Part shown: positions 36,752 through 43,834 of the stretch, piece after piece
Numbering within the stretch: position 1 is the stretch's first letter
Layout: each line of letters begins with the position of its first letter
NCBI RefSeq assembly: GCF_008905045.1
Contig: NZ_VWMY01000009.1
Coordinates: forward strand, 55,063 to 119,062
Reading direction: 5' to 3'
Length of the DNA stretch: 64,000 bases
From: Streptomyces albicerus
GTDB taxonomy: Bacteria > Actinomycetota > Actinomycetes > Streptomycetales > Streptomycetaceae
Position numbers and translations under genes: made by a program
Notes under the pieces: model-generated
What the model saw: the letters and a program-made list of their open reading frames with translations, nothing else
What the model was told of the DNA's origin: nothing
Databases searched by the model: none

Positions 36752-36827
36752 GCGCTCGTACGCTACCGATGCGAGGGCGTCGCGCGCCACCAGCCCCAGA
36801 GGCTCGTCCACCCGCACGCGCCCCCCT

Positions 36828-38033
36828 TCACAACCGATGCGCCGCCCCCGTAGGCGTAGCCCCCCGCGTATCCAGCAGCAACTGCGCCTTCACCGAAAGC
36901 CCCTGGAGGTCGTACGTGCGGTGCTGCTGGAGCAGGATCGTCAGGTCCGCGTCGGCTGCCGCCTCGTAGAGGGAGTCCACGCGCGGGACCGGGCGGTCGA
37001 GGATGCTCCAGGACGGGACGTGTGGGTCGTGGTAGCTGACGGCGGCGCCCAGTTCCATCAGGCGGGTCGCGATCTCCTGGGCGGGAGAGCCCTGTTGGTC
37101 GGCGTGGTCGGGCTTGTAGGTGACGCCGAGGAGCAGGACGCGCGCGCCGCGGGCTGACTTGCCGTGTTCGTTGAGGAGTGTGGCCGCGCGCTGGATGACG
37201 TACTGGGGCATGTGGTTGTTGACCTGCTGGGCCAGTTCGACCATCCGTAGGGAGCGGGTCCTCGGGCCCGCGAGGTCCCGGGGGACGGCGTGGCCGCCCA
37301 CACCGGGGCCCGGTCGGAAGGCCTGGAAGCCGAACGGCTTGGTCTCGGCGCAGCGGATGACGTCCCAGAGGTCGACGCCCAAGTCGTGGCAGAGGACGGC
37401 CATTTCGTTGACCAGGGCGATGTTGACGTACCGGTAGTTGGTCTCCAGGAGCTGCACGGTTTCCGCTTCGCGTGGTCCACGCGCGCGTACCACCTTGTCG
37501 GTGAGGCGGCCGTAGAAGGCGGCGGCCGACTCGGTGCAGGCGGGGGTGAGGCCGCCGATCACCTTCGGGGTGTTGGCGGGGGTGTGGTCGCGGTTGCCCG
37601 GGTCGACACGGCTGGGCGAGTACGCGAGGTGGAAGTCGCGGCCCGCGCGGAGTCCGGAGCCCTCTTCGAGGAGCGGGCGGAGGAATTCCTCGGTGGTGCC
37701 CGGGTATACGGGGGACTCCAGGATGACCGTGGTGTGCGGGCGCAGGCGCCCGGCCAGGGTGCGGGCGGCGTCGGCGACTTGACTCAGGTCGAGCGCGCCG
37801 TCCGCGCCGCGCGGGGTCGGCGCGCAGATGACCGCGGTGCGGACGCGGCCGAGTTCGGCCGGGTTGGTGGCCGGCCGGAAACCCGTCGAGAGCATCCGGC
37901 GCAGGTCGGCGGCGGCGAGTGGTGCGGGGTTACCGCACTGGTAGCCGAGTGTGGAGATTCCGGCGGTGACGGCGGCCTGGGCCAGGGGCAGGCCGAGCTG
38001 GCCGAGGCCGATGACGGCGAGATCTGCGGGCAT
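36828..38033 (-). CDS. UDP-glucose/GDP-mannose dehydrogenase family protein lacking the catalytic Cys
   Basis: A 401-residue protein of the WecC/TuaD nucleotide-sugar dehydrogenase family. The NAD fold starts LAVIGLGQLGLPLAQAA. The central part has ETNYRYVNIALVNEMAVLC, and the C-terminal domain has LLLGVTYKPDHADQQGSPA. The active-site motif normally reads GGHCxPxD, but here it reads GVGGHAVPRD, with Ala at residue 249 in place of the nucleophilic Cys (codon 37287-37289). Oxidation of the sugar to a uronic acid through a thioester should be impaired. It may be inactive, partial (aldehyde-forming) or regulatory. ATG 38033 starts at the conserved N-terminus. Confidence 0.88.
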   Translation of the reverse strand: MPADLAVIGLGQLGLPLAQAAVTAGISTLGYQCGNPAPLAAADLRRMLSTGFRPATNPAELGRVRTAVICAPTPRGADGALDLSQVADAARTLAGRLRPHTTVILESPVYPGTTEEFLRPLLEEGSGLRAGRDFHLAYSPSRVDPGNRDHTPANTPKVIGGLTPACTESAAAFYGRLTDKVVRARGPREAETVQLLETNYRYVNIALVNEMAVLCHDLGVDLWDVIRCAETKPFGFQAFRPGPGVGGHAVPRDLAGPRTRSLRMVELAQQVNNHMPQYVIQRAATLLNEHGKSARGARVLLLGVTYKPDHADQQGSPAQEIATRLMELGAAVSYHDPHVPSWSILDRPVPRVDSLYEAAADADLTILLQQHRTYDLQGLSVKAQLLLDTRGATPTGAAHRL

Positions 38034-38305
38034 GGCGGTGGGCCGTCCTTCCCAGTAGCCGACGGGGGACAAGGGCGCAAGCCCTGTGGACAGAACGGAC
38101 GAGCGCAATGTCAGACTAGGAGTAAATATGACCGATTTGCGGGATTGTTGGTCTGTGTTTCTTCGGAAGTCACCGGGAGATATCCACAGGCGGACGGCCG
38201 GTGGTGGCCGAAGGCGGGCAACGGGTTGAGAATTTGGGCATGGGGGATGTGAGCCGGGCGTCGCCGGACGGGTGAGCCCAGCGCGACAGACAGCGGGAGG
38301 CAACT

Positions 38306-40012
38306 GTGCGGACAGCGACACTGGGACCGGCGGAGCGCGCCGAGTCACTCGCGGGAATGGCCGAGCGCGAGCTGGATGTGCTGGTCGTGGGAGCGGGCGT
38401 GGTTGGCGCGGGCACCGCGTTGGACGCCGTGACCCGCGGCCTGTCCACCGGTCTGGTCGAGGCGCGTGACTGGGCGTCGGGCACGTCGAGCCGGTCGAGC
38501 AAGCTTATCCACGGTGGCCTGCGCTACCTGGAGATGCTCGACTTCGCGCTCGTACGGGAGGCGTTGAAGGAGCGTGGGCTGCTCCTCGAGCGGCTCGCGC
38601 CACACCTCGTGAAGCCCGTCCCGTTCCTGTATCCCTTGCAGTACAAGGGCTGGGAGCGGCTGTACGCCGGTTCGGGCGTCCTGCTCTACGACGCGATGTC
38701 GATGGCGCGCAGGCACGGGCGCGGACTGCCGGTGCACCGGCATCTGTCACGCCGTCACGCGCTGCGCATCGCACCCGCGCTGAAGAAGGACGCGCTGGTC
38801 GGTGCTCTGCAGTACTACGACGCGCAGATGGACGACGCCCGTTATGTGGCGACGCTGGTGCGCACGGCGGCGGCGTACGGCGCGAAGGTCGCCAACCGCG
38901 CGCGCGTGACGGGCTTCCTGCGCGAGGGCGAACGCGTTGTCGGTGCCAGGGTGCAGGATGTCGAAGCGGGCGGGGAGTACGAGGTCCGCGCCAAGCAGGT
39001 CGTCAACGCCACCGGGGTGTGGACGGACGACACGCAGGCGATGGTGGGCGAGAGGGGGCAGTTCCACGTACGGGCGTCCAAGGGCATCCATCTGGTCGTA
39101 CCGAAGGACCGGATCAACTCGACGACCGGGCTGATCCTGCGCACCGAGAAGTCCGTGCTGTTCGTGATCCCTTGGGGCAGGCACTGGATCGTGGGGACGA
39201 CGGACACCGACTGGGACCTCGACAAGGCGCACCCGGCCGCGTCCAGCGCGGACATCGACTACCTGCTGGAGCGCGTAAATTCGGTGCTCGCGGTGCCGCT
39301 GACGCGTGACGACGTGCAAGGGGTGTACGCGGGACTGCGGCCGCTGCTCGCCGGGGAGTCGGACGCCACGAGCAAGCTGTCGCGCGAGCACACCGTGGCG
39401 CATCCGGTGCCGGGGCTCGTGGTCGTGGCGGGCGGCAAGTACACGACGTACCGGGTGATGGCCAAGGACGCCGTGGACGAGGCGGTGCACGGCCTCGACC
39501 AGCGGGTCGCGGAGTGCGTCACCGAGGACGTTCCGCTGATCGGCGCCGAGGGCTACCGGGCGCTGTGGAACGCGCGAGCGCGGATCGCTGCACGGACCGG
39601 GCTCCATGTGGTGCGCGTGGAGCACCTGTTGAACCGGTATGGGGCGCTGGCGGAGGAAGTGCTCGATCTCGTCGCCACGGACGCCTCGCTCGGCGAACCG
39701 CTGCCCCACGCCGAGGACTATCTGCGCGCCGAGATCGTCTATGGCGCCTCGCACGAGGGGGCGCGGCACCTGGACGATGTGCTGACGCGGCGGACGCGGA
39801 TCTCGATCGAGACCTTCGACCGGGGTACGCGCAGCGCACGGGAGGCCGCGGAACTGATGGCGCCGGTGCTGGGCTGGGACAAGGACCAGATCGAGCGCGA
39901 GGTCGAGCACTACGAGAAGCGGGTGGAGGCGGAGCGGGAGTCGCAGCGGCAGCCGGACGATCTGACGGCCGACGCGGCTCGGTTGGGGGCGCCGGACATC
40001 GTGCCTTTGTAG
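38306..40012 (+). CDS. glpD: FAD-dependent glycerol-3-phosphate dehydrogenase
   Basis: A 568-residue enzyme oxidising sn-glycerol 3-phosphate to dihydroxyacetone phosphate at the membrane face, passing electrons to quinone. The FAD-binding start is LDVLVVGAGVVGAGTALDAV. GTSSRSSKLIHGGLRYLEM and LRTEKSVLFVIPWGRHWIVG follow, with GLRPLLAGES later and a DAO-type C-terminal helical domain. GTG 38306 follows GGGAGG. The 272 bp upstream separate it from the divergent dehydrogenase gene. No glpF/glpK genes are adjacent, so it stands alone here. Confidence 0.95.
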   Translation: MRTATLGPAERAESLAGMAERELDVLVVGAGVVGAGTALDAVTRGLSTGLVEARDWASGTSSRSSKLIHGGLRYLEMLDFALVREALKERGLLLERLAPHLVKPVPFLYPLQYKGWERLYAGSGVLLYDAMSMARRHGRGLPVHRHLSRRHALRIAPALKKDALVGALQYYDAQMDDARYVATLVRTAAAYGAKVANRARVTGFLREGERVVGARVQDVEAGGEYEVRAKQVVNATGVWTDDTQAMVGERGQFHVRASKGIHLVVPKDRINSTTGLILRTEKSVLFVIPWGRHWIVGTTDTDWDLDKAHPAASSADIDYLLERVNSVLAVPLTRDDVQGVYAGLRPLLAGESDATSKLSREHTVAHPVPGLVVVAGGKYTTYRVMAKDAVDEAVHGLDQRVAECVTEDVPLIGAEGYRALWNARARIAARTGLHVVRVEHLLNRYGALAEEVLDLVATDASLGEPLPHAEDYLRAEIVYGASHEGARHLDDVLTRRTRISIETFDRGTRSAREAAELMAPVLGWDKDQIEREVEHYEKRVEAERESQRQPDDLTADAARLGAPDIVPL

Positions 40013-40122
40013 AGGTTGGGCAGCTCGGGGCGGCCCCGGCTGTGCCGAGGGCTCGTGAAGCCGAGTCGATGTCACCCGAACGAGTGTCCTGAGCTGGGAT
40101 CTTTGCTCGGAACCCGGTCGTT

Positions 40123-41325
40123 CTACGGGGTGCGGGGGCAGAACTCGGCGGCGAGCAGGGCGGGTTCGAGATCGGGGTCTGCGATCGCATCCGTGTTCAC
40201 ACGGAAGGTGAGGACGCGACGACCGTCGCGGGTGGCTGCGGTCCGGACGTAGCTGCCGGTGATGCGGCCGTTGTGACCCCACACCGTGGTGCCGCACGGA
40301 AGTTTCACCGGATAGAGGCCGATGCCGTACGAGCCGTGTGCGGCGCGGGTGTCGAGCATCTCGCGCAGTTGGCGGGGCGGCAGCAGGTCGCCGCGGAGCA
40401 GGGCCGCGTAGAAGCGGTTCAGGTCGGCGAGCGTGGTGACCAGCTCGCCCGCCGCGCCGGCCACGCGCGGGTCCAGGTCGGTGACGTCGGATCCGTCGGT
40501 GGCGTACGCGCGGCCGTGCGGCTCCGGCAGGGAGCGGCGGGCGCCTGGGAACGAGGTGCCCTTCAGATGGAGAGGAGCGATGACGCGGCGCTCGGCCTCG
40601 GCGGCGTACGAGTGGCCGGTGACCTGTTCGACGACCATGCCGAGCAGTGCGTAGTTGGTGTTGGAGTAGGCGAAGCGGCCGCGGTCGGCCGGAGGGTGGG
40701 TGAGTGCGATACGGACGGCCTCAACAGGCGTGAGAGGGACGGCCCCCGAGGTGTCGGCGGTGAAGTCGGCGAGGCCGCTGGTGTGGGCGAGCAGGGCGCG
40801 CAGCGTCAGGGCCCGGCCGTCGTTGCCCGCGCCGCGCACCAGGCCCGGCAGGTGAGCGTCCACCGTGTCGGACAGGGACAGGCGGTTCTCGGCGGCCAGT
40901 TGCAGGACGACCGTCGCGATGAACGTCTTGGTGATGCTGCCGGCGCGGAAGTGGTCGGTGCGGTGGATGGCTTTGGCCTCGGCCTTGGTGGCGCCGGCGT
41001 TGGAGGCGGGCGCGGTGCCGTTCGTGGGACTGTCTGTGGCGCTGTTCGTGGTGCGGGGCTCTGCGCCGGATGCGGCGTCAGGAGTTGCGGCGGCTGATGG
41101 TGACGGGTGGGCGGAACGGGAGGTCGCGGCGGCTTCGGCGTGGGCGAAGCGGGAGACGGAATCCTCGTCGGCCAGAAGGGCGGCGGCCGGTGCCCTGCCT
41201 GCGGTGACGAGTTGGGTGAGGGCGGTGTCGGAGGCCGGGGGTGCGGGGGCTGTCGAGGCGGCCGGGGCCAGGCCGAGGAGGGTCAGGCACACAGGAAGGG
41301 CCAGTAGCGTCCTCAGCGTTGGCAT
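40123..41325 (-). CDS. Secreted serine hydrolase, class C beta-lactamase/DD-peptidase family
   Basis: A 400-residue secreted protein with a signal peptide (about 1-27). A Ser/Ala/Thr-rich spacer follows. The penicillin-binding-type domain has SxxK in RAGSITKTF, YxN in FAYSNTNYALLG and a KTG-equivalent HNG in WGHNGRITGS. These enzymes are D-Ala-D-Ala carboxypeptidases, esterases or beta-lactamases; the exact substrate is not visible. ATG 41325 has AGGAAGGA 5 bases upstream; GTG 41328 is the alternative. The spacer between the signal peptide and SxxK (about 100 residues) is longer than usual. Convergent with glpD. Confidence 0.88.
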   Translation of the reverse strand: MPTLRTLLALPVCLTLLGLAPAASTAPAPPASDTALTQLVTAGRAPAAALLADEDSVSRFAHAEAAATSRSAHPSPSAAATPDAASGAEPRTTNSATDSPTNGTAPASNAGATKAEAKAIHRTDHFRAGSITKTFIATVVLQLAAENRLSLSDTVDAHLPGLVRGAGNDGRALTLRALLAHTSGLADFTADTSGAVPLTPVEAVRIALTHPPADRGRFAYSNTNYALLGMVVEQVTGHSYAAEAERRVIAPLHLKGTSFPGARRSLPEPHGRAYATDGSDVTDLDPRVAGAAGELVTTLADLNRFYAALLRGDLLPPRQLREMLDTRAAHGSYGIGLYPVKLPCGTTVWGHNGRITGSYVRTAATRDGRRVLTFRVNTDAIADPDLEPALLAAEFCPRTP

Positions 41326-41517
41326 CACGGTCCTTCCTCGTCGCCGCTCATCGGTCGCCGCTCATCATGGGGGACGGCCCGGGCCGGGCGGCAGGCGGGG
41401 CCGGGTGTGGGACGGCTTAGGGAGGGGATGCTTCCGCGAGGGACACCCGGGGCATTGGGCGGTGTTCGAGTGGGGGACAATGGAGGCTCTGTCAGGGCGG
41501 GTTGCATGAGGGGACGC

Positions 41518-43680
41518 ATGTCGGAGGCGGAGCGGGCGGGTGCACCCCGTCAGGACGAGAGTGAACGTCTCCTCGCCGGGCGGTACCGGCTGGGAGGAGT
41601 CCTCGGCCGCGGCGGCATGGGCACCGTGTGGCGGGCCGTGGACGAGACGCTGGGCCGTACGGTCGCCGTCAAGGAACTGCGGTTGCCGCCGCGTATCGAC
41701 GAGGACGAGAAGCGACGGCTGATCACGCGGACCTTCCGTGAGGCCAAGGCCATCGCGCGGATCCGGAACAACGGCGCGGTGACGGTCTTCGACGTGGTCG
41801 ACGAGGACAACCGGCCGTGGATCGTGATGGAGCTCGTCGAGGGCAAGTCGCTCGCCGAGGTGATCCGTGAGGACGGACTGCTCACGCCCAGGCGCGCGGC
41901 GGAGGTGGGGCTGGCCATCCTCGATGTGCTGCGTTCGGCACACCGCGAAGGCATCCTGCACCGGGACGTGAAGCCGTCGAACGTGCTCATCGCCGAGGAC
42001 GGCCGGGTCGTGCTCACCGACTTCGGTATCGCGCAGGTCGAGGGCGACCCGTCCATCACCTCGACCGGCATGCTCGTCGGCGCGCCCTCGTACATCTCGC
42101 CGGAGCGGGCGCGCGGTCACAAGCCGGGACCCGCGGCCGACCTGTGGTCGCTCGGTGGGTTGTTGTACGCGTCGGTGGAGGGTGTGCCGCCGTACGACAA
42201 GGGTTCCGCCATCGCGACGCTCACCGCGGTGATGACCGAGCCGGTGGAGCAGCCGAAGAACGCGGGACCGTTGGAGAGGGTCATCTACGGGCTCCTCGTC
42301 AAGGACCCCGAGCAGCGGCTCGACAACGCGGGGGCGCGGGCGATGCTCACCGACGTCATCCACGCGCCCGAGCCCAAGGAGGACGAGCCGGAGCCGCCGG
42401 ACGCGACGAAGGTCGTGCCGTTGCCGGAGCTGCCTCCGGACACTCCTTCCAGTTCCAAGGATTCCAAGAAGGGGACTTCGGGCGGCGGCGGTAAGGCCGG
42501 GGCCGGAGGCAAGAAGGGTGAGGAGCCGGGGGAGCGGCTGCGCGGGGCGCTGCGTTCCGTGCGGAAGGGGAAGGGCGCCGGGGCCGGGGCGGCGGGAGTC
42601 GCCGCCGCGGCGGTAAGCACCGGGAAGACCGCGGACCGGACGGCGGAAGAAGCGGAAGAAGCGGAGTCAGCGGACGGCAAGGCGGCCGCCACCCCGCCCC
42701 CGACTCCGGCTGCTCCCGCGGCTTCCGCGTCCGCCTCTCCCTCTGCGCCGAGTTCTGCCTCGGCGGGAGCCCCGAGTGCTGCCTCCGCGGGCGCGGCCGC
42801 GCCCGCTTCGGCGAAGGAGCGGGACGCTGCGACCTCCGGGGTGAACTCCGGTGCTGTGGGCGGGGGTTCGGGTGGTGCTGCCGGGGATACACATCCGCGG
42901 ACAAGCGCGCCCAGGGCGCCGCTCACCGATGTGGTGCCTCGGCGGACGTTGGTGATCGTCGCCGTGGTCGTCGTGCTGGCCGTGCTGGGTACGATCCTTG
43001 CCGTCACGCTGCGTGACGGGGGCGACGCCGGAGCCGAGGGCAACAAGAGCGGTGACACCAAGTCGGCGTCCAGCGGGGCGAGCGCGGGGAGCGACACCAA
43101 GCAGGACGAGAACAGCGGTACCGAGACGGGCAGCGACGAGAAGACGGACTCCGCCGGCGGGGGCGCGACCACCGGGAGTTCGCCGAGCGCGAGCGCTTCG
43201 AACGGGTCGAGCGGGTCGGACGGAGGCTCCGGCAGCGGTTCGGGTGACGGCGCCGTGACGACGTACAAGAGCGGGCAGGGGTTCTCGATCGGGTTGCCCA
43301 AGGGGTGGAAGTACCAGTCCACGAGTGCGGCCGGGGCCCGGTTCGCCGGTCCCGACGGGCAGTGGCTGCTGGTCGGTTGGACCACGACGCCCAAGTCCGA
43401 CCCGGTGGCCGACTGGAAGAACCAAGAGCAGTTCATGCAGCGGTCGCAGTACGAGCGAATCCGAATAGAGAAGGTGGGCTACCGCGGCTGGAACGCGGCC
43501 GACTGGGAGTTCACCTATGTGGAGGGCGGCACGGAGTACCGGTCCATAGACCGCGGGTTCGTTGTCCGGGACGACCTCGGATATGGGCTCATGTACACCG
43601 CGAAGGCCTCGAAATGGGACACCGAGCTTCGTAAAAATACGTGGCGGACACTGACGAAGTCGTTCGAACCGAAGCCCTGA
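41518..43680 (+). CDS. Receptor-type Ser/Thr protein kinase 1
   Basis: A 720-residue kinase. The catalytic domain (about 22-285) has the glycine loop GRGGMGTV, Lys52 in VAVKEL, HRDVKPSN with Asp150, and DFG at 168-170. A long Ala/Pro/Ser-rich juxtamembrane part follows, then one membrane helix (about 482-503, LVIVAVVVVLAVLGTILAV). The Gly/Ser linker leads to an extracellular C-terminal domain (about 580-720) beginning SGQGFSIGLPKGW and including AADWEFTYVEGG. This sensor-like domain recurs in the neighbouring kinases. ATG 41518 has GAGGGG 4 bases upstream; ATG 41506 is possible. First of six clustered kinases. Confidence 0.92.
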   Translation: MSEAERAGAPRQDESERLLAGRYRLGGVLGRGGMGTVWRAVDETLGRTVAVKELRLPPRIDEDEKRRLITRTFREAKAIARIRNNGAVTVFDVVDEDNRPWIVMELVEGKSLAEVIREDGLLTPRRAAEVGLAILDVLRSAHREGILHRDVKPSNVLIAEDGRVVLTDFGIAQVEGDPSITSTGMLVGAPSYISPERARGHKPGPAADLWSLGGLLYASVEGVPPYDKGSAIATLTAVMTEPVEQPKNAGPLERVIYGLLVKDPEQRLDNAGARAMLTDVIHAPEPKEDEPEPPDATKVVPLPELPPDTPSSSKDSKKGTSGGGGKAGAGGKKGEEPGERLRGALRSVRKGKGAGAGAAGVAAAAVSTGKTADRTAEEAEEAESADGKAAATPPPTPAAPAASASASPSAPSSASAGAPSAASAGAAAPASAKERDAATSGVNSGAVGGGSGGAAGDTHPRTSAPRAPLTDVVPRRTLVIVAVVVVLAVLGTILAVTLRDGGDAGAEGNKSGDTKSASSGASAGSDTKQDENSGTETGSDEKTDSAGGGATTGSSPSASASNGSSGSDGGSGSGSGDGAVTTYKSGQGFSIGLPKGWKYQSTSAAGARFAGPDGQWLLVGWTTTPKSDPVADWKNQEQFMQRSQYERIRIEKVGYRGWNAADWEFTYVEGGTEYRSIDRGFVVRDDLGYGLMYTAKASKWDTELRKNTWRTLTKSFEPKP

Positions 43681-43834
43681 GGGGCACGAGACTCCTGAGA
43701 TCTCGTATCTCCTCACTGTGGGTTGCCTCGGGCACGTATCGTGAGTGGTTGCGGACCGTACGCAGCCACATCTGCGGCCACAACGGGACGCATGGCGAAC
43801 GGAATTGACCAACCGGGCGGCCGGGGGAGGCATC

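Larger units (their letters stand above)
36298..36755 (+). ncRNA. Structured RNA region with duplicated micro-ORF cassette
   Basis: No normal gene occupies this region; it is densely structured. Hairpin A pairs 36301-36309 with 36314-36322 (9 bp, loop TTGT). A perfect 14-bp long-range pairing joins 36318-36331 with 36412-36425, which contains the ribosome site of the 31-codon ORF at 36427. The two pairings share 36318-36322 and exclude each other. Two similar units follow, R1 (36490-36604) and R2 (36652-36751). Each has a micro-ORF end, an 8-bp hairpin with 9-base loop inside an outer stem, and a terminator hairpin with 6-base loop. Exact transcript ends are inference. Confidence 0.5.

Noticed and set aside
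36584..36853. 89-codon plus-strand frame in the structured region
   Set aside because: It has no ribosome site, crosses two hairpins and runs into the 3' end of the dehydrogenase gene. The frame ending in IFGW is the one shared by both units.
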